Shown piece by piece: positions 42,449-50,606 of a stretch of 59,852 nt of DNA (the first letter of the stretch is position 1; each line of letters begins with the position of its first letter). The stretch spans positions 1-59,852 of the forward strand of contig NZ_CAMLDV010000003.1 in NCBI RefSeq assembly GCF_946478835.1. Reading direction: 5' to 3'. The position numbers and the translations under genes are program-made. The notes under the pieces were generated by a model. The model saw nothing but the letters and a program-made list of their open reading frames with translations. It did no database searches and was not told where the DNA came from. This stretch comes from an uncultured Bdellovibrio sp. Lineage in GTDB: Bacteria; Bdellovibrionota; Bdellovibrionia; Bdellovibrionales; Bdellovibrionaceae.

Positions 42449-42946
42449 ATGGCAACTCAGTCTAAAGAAGATATTTATTTTGCGGTCTGTAATGCGATTT
42501 TGAAGATGGAAGTTGCAAAAGGTCACTTGAAGTGGACCTTAACGGATATCTCCCGCGAATCTGGGATCACGCGATCGTTGATTTATTATTACTTCGGAAA
42601 AGAAAAGAAATCAGCCTTGCAAGAAGCTTACAAATTTGTGCTTTCAAATTTCTTTAATATTGAGCGCACAAAATCCATGGGAATCCGTGAACGTCTTAAA
42701 AAAGTTCTCGAAGACGTAAAAAAGATGCCTTATCTTTTCGTTCTTTATTATCTCGAAAGAAATACCGGCGGGGAGATTGGATTGATGATCCGCGAGGCTG
42801 AAGGCATGTTGCTGCAGGCTTTGAAAAAAGAATTCCCAAAGCTCAACGACAATCAAATCTTAGAAATCTATTTAAAAGAATTAGGAGCGATCACGTTCCA
42901 GCTTCCGCCGGAACGCGTGAAGGATCTTTTCGCAGATCATCTTTAG
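42449..42946 (+). CDS. TetR-type transcriptional regulator
   Basis: A 165-residue protein with an N-terminal TetR helix-turn-helix (about residues 29-55: LTDISRESGITRSLIYYYF) and an all-helical ligand domain. It is divergent from the GH3/LysE/C45 operon, and the 140 bases between them hold both promoters, so that operon is its likeliest target. ATG 42449 was chosen because the helix-turn-helix then sits at the usual distance from the start; an upstream TTG would add 26 residues unlike the family. Its end overlaps the facing RND gene by 4 bases. Confidence 0.85.
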   Translation: MATQSKEDIYFAVCNAILKMEVAKGHLKWTLTDISRESGITRSLIYYYFGKEKKSALQEAYKFVLSNFFNIERTKSMGIRERLKKVLEDVKKMPYLFVLYYLERNTGGEIGLMIREAEGMLLQALKKEFPKLNDNQILEIYLKELGAITFQLPPERVKDLFADHL

Positions 42947-43725
42947 TCTTCAGCCAAAGCTTTCGGAGTAAAGCGGCTGGATTTTATATTTTGATCAATT
43001 TTCACCTGAGAAATGGTAATTTCGGTTCCGCGCTTGTTTTGCACGTTGCGGATTTTGATTTTTCCCGCGCGCCATTTTGTCGGGGATACCTTTTTGTAGC
43101 CTGTGATATCTAGAACTTTTAAAAGTTTTCCCTGCTTATCAAAACATTCCGCTTTTACGGGAAGGTAGTCACTCGCGGCAACGTAACTCACGATTTTGGA
43201 ATAGTTCGCCGATGTGGAATTCACATCACTCTCAATCAAATAATATTTCTTCCCTTTGACTTCGATTTCTTTTTTTAAAGCGTTTTGCGCACCTTGCTCG
43301 TGGTTAAAATCGAAATCCTCAACACTGAGTTCAGAACCGAGAATGCCTCCTTGACCACTTTCTCCCGTCAACCTTCGTGTTTGTTTTGTAGATGGCAGAT
43401 AAATCCACTTGTCTTCTTGTTCGCCTTTGAGAGTTGCAAGAAGGGCTGTGCCTTTAAGATCTTGCGGCTTTTGCATGCGCACCAAAAGATAATGTTCTTT
43501 TTTCTCGGGGCTCAATCTCCAAATGCGCATCTGACGATCCTTGCTTGAACCGTCGGCTTCAATGATTTTCATATTCACAACGAACTCTTCGTCATGAGAA
43601 CGCAAGCGACTGCTCATTTCCTCACCAATTTTTTGTACGGAAGGAGCTGTTGTTGCTTCGGCCTGAACAAAGCGTGGTGCAAATGAAATCATAAGAACAA
43701 GAACAAATGAAGACGCTATAGCCAT
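42943..43725 (-). CDS. Possible independent translation of the LolA-like domain
   Basis: An in-frame ATG at 43725 (codon 759 of the fusion) has AAAAAGGAG 6 bases upstream, the best ribosome binding site in the region. It is followed by a textbook signal peptide (MAIASSFVLVLMISFAPRF, cut after VQA). Translation from here gives a 260-residue protein, the usual length of periplasmic LolA-like proteins. So the free form could be made alongside, or in place of, the fusion. Confidence 0.6.
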   Translation of the reverse strand: MAIASSFVLVLMISFAPRFVQAEATTAPSVQKIGEEMSSRLRSHDEEFVVNMKIIEADGSSKDRQMRIWRLSPEKKEHYLLVRMQKPQDLKGTALLATLKGEQEDKWIYLPSTKQTRRLTGESGQGGILGSELSVEDFDFNHEQGAQNALKKEIEVKGKKYYLIESDVNSTSANYSKIVSYVAASDYLPVKAECFDKQGKLLKVLDITGYKKVSPTKWRAGKIKIRNVQNKRGTEITISQVKIDQNIKSSRFTPKALAED

Positions 43726-45999
43726 AACTTTCTCCTTTTTCCACGGTACTGAAGTCAAGAGCCACGGGCAACTTTTCAAGAGTGTTGGGAGAAGAATCAA
43801 ATCTCCGACAAGACCAGCCAGCATCGACAAAAGCATGTAGAATCCAAAGATGCGATTCATGGCAAAATAAGAGGCCATAAACACTGAAAATCCTGCTAGC
43901 AAAGTCAGGCTTGATATCAGACAAGGATTTCCTTCGCGCCACAAAGTTTTTTCGATCTCAAGATTCTTTGATTTCGAAGACTTTTGAATCATGCGCAGTC
44001 TTTCCAAGAGATAAACTGTGTTGTTAAACGCTAGACCCAAAGCGATTGAAAAAATAATCGCCACGCTAGGTTTGATCGGCGTTTGCGAAATCGCAAGAAA
44101 CCCTAAAAGAGCTGCCGGAGGAACTAAATTTGGAATGCAAGCCACCAGAGCCCAGCGCAAAGATCTAAAGACAATAATCAAAACAAGGCAAATAGCAGCC
44201 ATGGATTGCCAGAAGCCAAAGATCAACTCATGTGAAAGTTCATTGTTCAAATGATGAATAGTGGAACCCATCCCGGTCACTTCCACTGTCATCTTCGGGA
44301 AACTGCTTTGCGTGATGGATTTAATATTCGCCACCAAAGAATGAAGCTCATTGGCTGGCAAATCACGCGTTCGCACGGAAACCCGTGTATTGGAGGAATC
44401 CGTATTTAAAAAGTTCTTTAAAGGACTGTTGCTGGAAAGCGAATACAAAAAGAAAATCTCAGCCGTTGAAGAACGGCTTGCCGGAAGACGGGAATGATGA
44501 AGATTGGCTGCGGCCACTAAATCCGGAAGGCCCACCACGCTGCCGACACCATTAAGCGCGCGAATATCACTTAAGAGTTGATCAAGCTTTGCCAAAAGCT
44601 TCGGATCATTCCACACGTCAGCAGCACCTTTAATTTCAATATCAACCGGAATCATGCCGCCAAGCTCTTTATCGATTGTCTCTGTTGATAAACGCACTTG
44701 ATGGTTTGTCGGAAGATCATCAAAAAGGCGGGCAGACCACGAAAGGCTTTGGCCCTTTAAAGCTAAACCTGAACAGACAAGAATAATTAAGAAGGCCCAC
44801 ACGCCAGATCTTCTAAAAAGATACAAAGCCCAACGCGCCTTGCTCCACGCCCATTCGCGAGCGCGCGGTCCAGGCAGGAAGTGCAAAAGAGGAAAGAGAA
44901 GAGCCGTCGTTGCAATCCAACCAATGACAATAGCCATGGCTGCCGTTAAACCATAATCGCGAATCAAGGGCACTTTCACAGTGAGTAAAGCCAAGAATCC
45001 AATCATCGTTGTGGTTGAGGCAAAGAAGTTCGGGCCTAAAAGAGTTCTAAAAGTATAGTTCACCAACTGATGATGACTTAAGTGCGGTTGATTTTTTCTT
45101 TCTTCCGTAAACCTTAAAAGCGTATGAATACATAAAGACACCACATCCACGGTCGTTAGAATGGGAATCGTGCTTGAAAGAATCGAGAACGGATATCCCG
45201 CAAGGGCCATCACTGCAAGCACCATGATGTTCGCGCAAAGGATCACAATAAATGAAATGATCAGCGGCGACCAATTCGCAAAGATAAGTCCTAAGACTAA
45301 AAAGCACGCAATAAAACCCAGAACCACGAAGTTACGAATTTCGGTTTGCAAAAGAACGCCGACATCTGTTTGTACAGCGGGCGTACCACCGATTTCAACG
45401 TGAGAAAAAGGCACGGAGGCACTTGCTGTTACAGCCAAGTTCTGACGAAGATGCAAAAGTTCTTGGGTGTTCAGGGGCTTGATATTCACGATGACCGAAG
45501 CGGTTTTTCCGTCTTTAGAGATCAGTGTTGGAGAAATTAAAGGATTATTCAAAGTTTCAGATTGCCACTTTTCTGCTGGCAGGCTTTGTAAAAGGGGTCC
45601 AACACTTAGACCATGGTCACTATTTATTGCGCCTTGAACGGTTGCTAAACTCAGAGTGTTTTTCACTCCTGGGAAGTGCGCAAGAAGATCTGTGAGTCTT
45701 TCTAAGCTTTGAATTTTTTCTTTTTGAAACCAGGTCTCGCTCTCGGAAGGAATCTTTGCTGTAATGATGAACGGTTGCGAGTCAGAAAGCTGAAACAGCT
45801 GTCGTGTGTGTTCATCTCTCTTCAATAGCGGATTATCCTGAGGAAGAAACTGTTTTAAACTGTACTGCGTCTGTAGTTTTGGGAGAGCGAAAAGCCCTAG
45901 GACTGTAAGAACGAAAACTATAAGTAGTGAGGAAATGGAGATTCTTTTGACGGAATTTGGAAAATTCGAATTTTCAGTTTTCTTTTTCTTCATGCTCAT
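42943..45999 (-). CDS. RND (MMPL) exporter fused to a LolA-like lipoprotein-sorting domain
   Basis: A 1018-residue protein. Residues 1-758 form a complete MMPL/RND exporter: a first membrane helix, a periplasmic domain, a block of about five membrane helices, a second periplasmic domain, and a second helix block, with the LKQFLPQDNPLL start common in this family. Residues 759-1018 are a LolA-like 'outer membrane lipoprotein-sorting protein' domain (PF17131-like: WIYLPSTKQTRRLTG, then SVEDFDF). The two are usually separate neighbouring genes. The LolA-like part begins with its own signal peptide and has its own ribosome binding site. Likely job: moving lipids or lipoproteins between the membranes. 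Confidence 0.85.
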   Translation of the reverse strand: MSMKKKKTENSNFPNSVKRISISSLLIVFVLTVLGLFALPKLQTQYSLKQFLPQDNPLLKRDEHTRQLFQLSDSQPFIITAKIPSESETWFQKEKIQSLERLTDLLAHFPGVKNTLSLATVQGAINSDHGLSVGPLLQSLPAEKWQSETLNNPLISPTLISKDGKTASVIVNIKPLNTQELLHLRQNLAVTASASVPFSHVEIGGTPAVQTDVGVLLQTEIRNFVVLGFIACFLVLGLIFANWSPLIISFIVILCANIMVLAVMALAGYPFSILSSTIPILTTVDVVSLCIHTLLRFTEERKNQPHLSHHQLVNYTFRTLLGPNFFASTTTMIGFLALLTVKVPLIRDYGLTAAMAIVIGWIATTALLFPLLHFLPGPRAREWAWSKARWALYLFRRSGVWAFLIILVCSGLALKGQSLSWSARLFDDLPTNHQVRLSTETIDKELGGMIPVDIEIKGAADVWNDPKLLAKLDQLLSDIRALNGVGSVVGLPDLVAAANLHHSRLPASRSSTAEIFFLYSLSSNSPLKNFLNTDSSNTRVSVRTRDLPANELHSLVANIKSITQSSFPKMTVEVTGMGSTIHHLNNELSHELIFGFWQSMAAICLVLIIVFRSLRWALVACIPNLVPPAALLGFLAISQTPIKPSVAIIFSIALGLAFNNTVYLLERLRMIQKSSKSKNLEIEKTLWREGNPCLISSLTLLAGFSVFMASYFAMNRIFGFYMLLSMLAGLVGDLILLPTLLKSCPWLLTSVPWKKEKVMAIASSFVLVLMISFAPRFVQAEATTAPSVQKIGEEMSSRLRSHDEEFVVNMKIIEADGSSKDRQMRIWRLSPEKKEHYLLVRMQKPQDLKGTALLATLKGEQEDKWIYLPSTKQTRRLTGESGQGGILGSELSVEDFDFNHEQGAQNALKKEIEVKGKKYYLIESDVNSTSANYSKIVSYVAASDYLPVKAECFDKQGKLLKVLDITGYKKVSPTKWRAGKIKIRNVQNKRGTEITISQVKIDQNIKSSRFTPKALAED

Positions 46000-46083
46000 G
46001 TCTTCTTTCGATTCTTATGGAACAAGATCCTTTAGAAATTTCTTCTCTCGCCGTATTCTTAAAACATGATGATGGGAACAATG

Positions 46084-47598
46084 ATGAAAAAAACAATGAT
46101 AACGACGAAAGGCCTATCGGCCGCGCTATTTACATTCTTTATATCTTCACACGGATTTTGTTTTTCGCAAATTAATTCAGAATTTGAATTGTCGCTACCT
46201 AGACAGTTTCAACAAAATATCATTGATAAAAAATGGGAAACGCTCATGAACAAAGAATTCCAGGGAAACTGGCAATTTCCTGATCAAGAGATTGTTTCTC
46301 AAGATGTCCCAGTAAGACTCAAACAACTTTCTTTAAAGATTAAAACGAATTTGCAAAAACCGTCTCTGAGCGACGGTCAAAGCCTGTTGGAGTTAACGTC
46401 TAAAAATATGCAGGCGGAACTGCACATGGGAGAAGTTTCCGTTGATCATATTGTCGAGCGCGAAGTGGGCGGCATTATCGGTCGCTTCCGCGTGCAGGCT
46501 CTCTGTAAAGACGTCGTTCTTAATTTAACACCGGGGAAAGGATCTTTCTCTGTCGTGATTGCTCCGTCTTTGGAAAACACACGCGCCGGAACAGAGGTGC
46601 AAGCCGTGAATCTTTCCTGGTTGCCGGGAAGTTGGACTTCGCAAGGAATTCAGTGTTCAGGTGTGGAAGGTTTTGCGGATCTTATCAAGCAAGAGATTAA
46701 TAAGATCGCTAATGACTCAAAAAGTTTCGTTGAACCGCAAAAAGAATTACTAAAAAAATACGTGCAAGATTATCTCAAAGATATTCAAATTGATTTTTCC
46801 AAACCTCGTCAACTCATTGTCGCTCGTCCCGATTTGAGTATTCTGATGAAAGTAAATGAGTACAAAGATCTTGGAAATGACGGCGCTAAAATCAAAGGTA
46901 TTTTGGAAATTCAATTTCAAAAATCTGCTGATGCCGGTCTCAAGGTTTTAACTTTAGATCCCAAGACCGAAGATGTTAAAACGGATCAGGCGCGCTTGCG
47001 TTTACCGCAGAGCTTTGTCAAAGAAGTCATGCGCAGAGCTTACTCTGCAAACTCCTGGTTGCATCAGGTCACATCAGACAAGCTTCCCGGTTTTTCTACT
47101 TTGATGAATTCCAGGTTTTCTCAGTGGTGGGTGTGGCCGGAACTGATGAACTTCTCAAAGTCAGCAAAGTTCCGCTTTGATGTGTACTCCAATAAAGACG
47201 TGGATATTCAGGGCTCGGGTCTGGAGTATAAAATGAAATCCACACTGCTGGCGAAAATGAACGCTCCGAAGAGTGGAAATTATATTCCATTTATGAATTT
47301 TTCTATTCCGTTAAACTCAACGGTGCGACTCAAAGTGGAAAACGGAAAAGCACAAGCCACGTTTGTCGATCCAATTATGGGACTGACACCGCAATGGGAT
47401 TCCAGCTACCTAAATAAATATGGAGCCAATAGAAAATTCTCTTCAGGAACCATTCGTGACCGTATCGTAGGTTCTCTTTGGGGGCAGACGGTGAGTGTAG
47501 CTGTTCCGAGTATTCCCTTAAGCGATGATCTTTCTTTAAAGATCAAGAAGGTGCTTGCACCTGCTAATCAGGATATCGTTCTGCAGTTGTCTCCTTAA
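46084..47598 (+). CDS. Secreted hypothetical protein
   Basis: A protein of about 504 residues with a signal peptide (MKKTMITTKGLSAALF..., cut near GFCFS). The mature part is a long, beta-rich chain without recognised motifs; alternating patterns suggest an elongated lipid-binding or barrel-like fold, but this is a guess. Several ATGs from 46066 to 46084 are in frame; 46084 gives the cleanest signal peptide. It is divergent from the RND-LolA gene and convergent with the outer-membrane barrel gene, 4 bases overlapping, so the three may be one envelope module. Confidence 0.68.
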   Translation: MKKTMITTKGLSAALFTFFISSHGFCFSQINSEFELSLPRQFQQNIIDKKWETLMNKEFQGNWQFPDQEIVSQDVPVRLKQLSLKIKTNLQKPSLSDGQSLLELTSKNMQAELHMGEVSVDHIVEREVGGIIGRFRVQALCKDVVLNLTPGKGSFSVVIAPSLENTRAGTEVQAVNLSWLPGSWTSQGIQCSGVEGFADLIKQEINKIANDSKSFVEPQKELLKKYVQDYLKDIQIDFSKPRQLIVARPDLSILMKVNEYKDLGNDGAKIKGILEIQFQKSADAGLKVLTLDPKTEDVKTDQARLRLPQSFVKEVMRRAYSANSWLHQVTSDKLPGFSTLMNSRFSQWWVWPELMNFSKSAKFRFDVYSNKDVDIQGSGLEYKMKSTLLAKMNAPKSGNYIPFMNFSIPLNSTVRLKVENGKAQATFVDPIMGLTPQWDSSYLNKYGANRKFSSGTIRDRIVGSLWGQTVSVAVPSIPLSDDLSLKIKKVLAPANQDIVLQLSP

Positions 47599-48905
47599 AA
47601 GGATCTTGAAACCGACAGAGTGTACGAGTCATTCTTCTCGTACACTCCAAGCGGTGTATCGCTAGGGCCTTGAATAAGGCTTGCTGTGAGGGAGACAAGC
47701 CATGCATCAAAGAAGCGGCGACCTAACGTCACTTCCTCGTAATTGCTTCCGTGAATTTGATCATAAAGACCTAAAAGAGAAAAATTCCAAACTTCTTTCC
47801 AGGTCATTCTTCCCCCCAACATCCAAGCGCGACGAAATATTTCTGTGTAAGAAAGGTTCGAGTCGTTTTCCCTTTCAGAAGAAATAAAAGAATGCTGAAG
47901 AATCGCGATTAAAACCGCATCAGAGCCAATGTTGAATGTCTTCTCGAATCCCAAAACATTTTCGTGGGTCCAACCAGGAAGGTTTTTATCATCGCCAAGA
48001 CTTTGCGTGTAAGCGGTCGCATATTTAAATAAAAAATCCCATTGATTGCTCACAAAAGTAAATCCACCCTGACGGATGCGATAATTTTTGGTGTTAAGAA
48101 CCACATCAGGATCGACCTGCACCACCGTCTTTGGCGAAACTTGCACAATCGTACCGGTCACCATGGGTTGAACTAAAGGAAAGGACGCCACGCCTTCGAA
48201 ATACGTTAAGCCCAAATCAATAAAGCTGCCACGTCTTTGGATGCGAAGGGCGGCATTGTTATCCAGCGCATGATCCAAATCCTGTCGTGAGGTGTAGCTG
48301 TAACGTAATGTTTTTGGTAAAAGTAAAACAATATCGTTATCCGGAGTTTCAGGAACAAACACCTCGCGAGGCAACCAGCGGCTTTGCGGCCCCGGCATTG
48401 TAGATCCCCGATTTTTGGGAATATAGACGGCTTCTAAATCCCAATTATCGAAAGTGTGAGCATAAACCAAAGAAGTTGCTCCTAATTTGCGACTGTGAAG
48501 GGGATCAAAATACTGTCTGGAATTGATCACATCCAGCGGATTGTATCCGTCAGTGACTCCCCAGGTGAAAATATTATTCCCAGCTTTGATCGAAAAGCTT
48601 TCCGTCTGATAGCGAATGTAGGCTTCGCTGAGATCAAAAAAATATTTTTCTTCATCGGATTTATTGTTGGGATCAGCAATAAAAGTGGGCTTTAAATAAA
48701 AACGAAAAAAATCTTTGTATTTCCAGTCGTAAATGGGGTCAAGTTCCAGTTTATAGAACTCTTGATTGGTGTCCTCGCCATACACTTCAGGAAAATACGT
48801 GACATCCAACTTTGTGTCCAAGTGCAAACTCCACTCGGTATTGGAGCGGGCAGCCAGAGCGTTCGCACTTAAAAGTAAAAATAAAACAAAGAGGATTTTT
48901 CTCAT
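47595..48905 (-). CDS. Outer membrane beta-barrel protein
   Basis: A 436-residue outer-membrane protein with a signal peptide (about residues 1-18) and many alternating aromatic strands (FRFYLKPTF, FSIKAGNNIFTWG, GGFTFVSNQWDFLFKYATAY). It ends in the strand VSRSF with a terminal Phe, the usual mark for BAM-assembled barrels. The NIFTWGVTDGYNPLDVIN region resembles DUF1302-type porins. The start is ATG 48905, with TTAAGGG upstream; an ATG at 48944 would bury the signal peptide. Confidence 0.8.
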   Translation of the reverse strand: MRKILFVLFLLLSANALAARSNTEWSLHLDTKLDVTYFPEVYGEDTNQEFYKLELDPIYDWKYKDFFRFYLKPTFIADPNNKSDEEKYFFDLSEAYIRYQTESFSIKAGNNIFTWGVTDGYNPLDVINSRQYFDPLHSRKLGATSLVYAHTFDNWDLEAVYIPKNRGSTMPGPQSRWLPREVFVPETPDNDIVLLLPKTLRYSYTSRQDLDHALDNNAALRIQRRGSFIDLGLTYFEGVASFPLVQPMVTGTIVQVSPKTVVQVDPDVVLNTKNYRIRQGGFTFVSNQWDFLFKYATAYTQSLGDDKNLPGWTHENVLGFEKTFNIGSDAVLIAILQHSFISSERENDSNLSYTEIFRRAWMLGGRMTWKEVWNFSLLGLYDQIHGSNYEEVTLGRRFFDAWLVSLTASLIQGPSDTPLGVYEKNDSYTLSVSRSF

Positions 48906-48965
48906 GCCCTTAAGAACACCATACCCTGATTTAGAACACCACACGAACTTACGTGTGAAATATCA

Positions 48966-49652
48966 TTAAGTGGTGGCAAATTTATTCACGTACTCGATGA
49001 TGGAGCTTTTAAACTCTGTAGGAAGTCCCACAAAACGAAGACCTGCATAGCCATCATTTCCCACATAGACGACTTCGCAAGTGGCTGTGATGGTGACAAA
49101 TAAATTCGGACTTGTCAGAGTCGACTCAAAACGTTCACCAATTTGCAGATTGCGCGCATCATTCACGCCCAAACCGCCTTCGCTGATGGAAATCACGCGG
49201 CAAGTGAAGTCGCCTTTTTCGCTTTCACATTTCAATGTTCCCACAATCGGGACGCGAGGGTGAGAACGGCGACTAATGCCTAAATCTTCCACGACACGGG
49301 GAATGGCGTAAACCTCTCTCCAGGAAGAACTGCCTTCGGGAAGAAGGTCCACCGCAGAATAATCTTTCAGTGTTTTAAGATGAGCAATCAAATCTGAATA
49401 CTTCATCGGGCTTTTTTCCTGGCCCTCAATGCGGATTTTCCAAATACCTTGAGATTCCGGTGACGGCGGCGTGATTTGGAACGCTTCTTTAAGAGATTGT
49501 CTCCAGCGTGAGGGAGTCATCCATTCAGATTGACCACGGCCCCAGATCTGCGGTTCCTTTGCAGAACTTAAACGTGCTTCGATCTCTTCATGATCGTAAG
49601 GTCCCGTTACCTGACCTTCACTGAGAATAAACCAAATCTTTGGATGCGCCAC
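48966..49652 (-). CDS. GYF-like and PilZ domain protein
   Basis: A 228-residue cytoplasmic protein. The N-terminus holds two GYF_2-like (DUF4339) modules: IWFILSEGQVTGPYDHEEI at about residues 5-60, and a second around 70-115. The C-terminal PilZ domain has the c-di-GMP-binding RSHPR (RxxxR) at about residues 128-132 and SISEGGLGV; the usual Asp/Asn of the (D/N)xSxxG motif is replaced by Ser, so binding may be weaker. It is a candidate effector for c-di-GMP signalling. Confidence 0.85.
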   Translation of the reverse strand: MAHPKIWFILSEGQVTGPYDHEEIEARLSSAKEPQIWGRGQSEWMTPSRWRQSLKEAFQITPPSPESQGIWKIRIEGQEKSPMKYSDLIAHLKTLKDYSAVDLLPEGSSSWREVYAIPRVVEDLGISRRSHPRVPIVGTLKCESEKGDFTCRVISISEGGLGVNDARNLQIGERFESTLTSPNLFVTITATCEVVYVGNDGYAGLRFVGLPTEFKSSIIEYVNKFATT

Positions 49653-49728
49653 GAACGTGCTCCTCGCAGTTGACTCTTGTGTTTTATTACAGCGAAAGGT
49701 ATATCACTTTGTCTAGGAGAATTAATTC

Positions 49729-50322
49729 ATGAAGTACATTATCGCTGGAACAGATCGTCCTGACTCGAATACTTTGAAAGTTTCAAAATACATCCAAGCC
49801 ATCTACAAAAACTTGGGTGAAGATGTCGAGATCATGGATCTTAAAGTGATGAAAAAAGATCTTCACGATGACATGCAATACGGAAAAACCAGCGAAAATT
49901 TAAAACCTTATCTGGAAAAAATCGCAAAAAGCGAAGGTTTGATTGTTGTTTGTCCTGAGTACAATGGCTCTATGCCGGGTGTTCTTAAATACTTTATCGA
50001 TCACTGGCGTTATCCAGAATCTTTTGAGTTCCGTCCGGTATGCTTTGTAGGTCTTGGCGGAATGTTTGGAGCTTTACGTCCGGTGGAACATCTGCAACAA
50101 GTTTTCGGATACAGAAATTCCTTTATCTATCCAGAACGTGTTTTCATTATGAATGTGCATAAAGTTTTAAGTGCTGACGGGCAAGTGCAGGACGACATGA
50201 TTAAGCAGCTTTTGGTTAAACAAGCCGAAGGCTTCCAAAAGTTCACACAGGCTTTGAGTTCATTTAAGATCGATGCAAACGCGGTTATCGAGCAAAAGAA
50301 GCAGCAGTCGGCTCGCGGTTAA
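49729..50322 (+). CDS. NADPH-dependent FMN reductase family flavoprotein
   Basis: A 197-residue flavodoxin-fold protein. The motifs IIAGTDRPDSNTLKVSKYI (phosphate loop) and VCPEYNGSMPGVLKYFIDH (flavin site) are those of the NADPH-dependent FMN reductase / ArsH-type family. It probably reduces FMN or quinones. The ATG has TAGGAGA about 10 bases upstream. Its last codons overlap a candidate small gene on the other strand. Confidence 0.86.
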   Translation: MKYIIAGTDRPDSNTLKVSKYIQAIYKNLGEDVEIMDLKVMKKDLHDDMQYGKTSENLKPYLEKIAKSEGLIVVCPEYNGSMPGVLKYFIDHWRYPESFEFRPVCFVGLGGMFGALRPVEHLQQVFGYRNSFIYPERVFIMNVHKVLSADGQVQDDMIKQLLVKQAEGFQKFTQALSSFKIDANAVIEQKKQQSARG

Positions 50323-50413
50323 CCATCTTATCGTGAACGCGGCCCTCGAAGTAAATTAATCCTAGGATTAAGAGGGCTGCTAGTAACCATTTAGAACGAA
50401 ATATCGGTGTCAT
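50285..50413 (-). CDS. Candidate small membrane protein (42 residues)
   Basis: ATG 50413 to TAA 50285 encodes 42 residues: a short basic start, one membrane helix (WLLAALLILGLIYF) and a charged tail. The membrane helix with a positive N-terminus is what a real single-span protein would look like. It overlaps the end of the FMN reductase gene by 38 bases on the opposite strand. The ribosome binding site is weak and I know no homologue. Confidence 0.35.
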   Translation of the reverse strand: MTPIFRSKWLLAALLILGLIYFEGRVHDKMVNREPTAASFAR

Positions 50414-50606
50414 AGTAGTTCTATGATCTCAAACCGCTCAAAATGAAGGCAACTAAACTTCTTGTAATGAGGGATTATGCGTCATTTTTAATGAGCACCT
50501 ACTGACAAGCGTCTGGTTCCGCTCTAGACTCAGGACTTATTGCGAAATTTTAGACGGGGTTTGTAGCATCGAAAATCCGGGCCATAATAAGAATGCAAAT
50601 ATTTTA

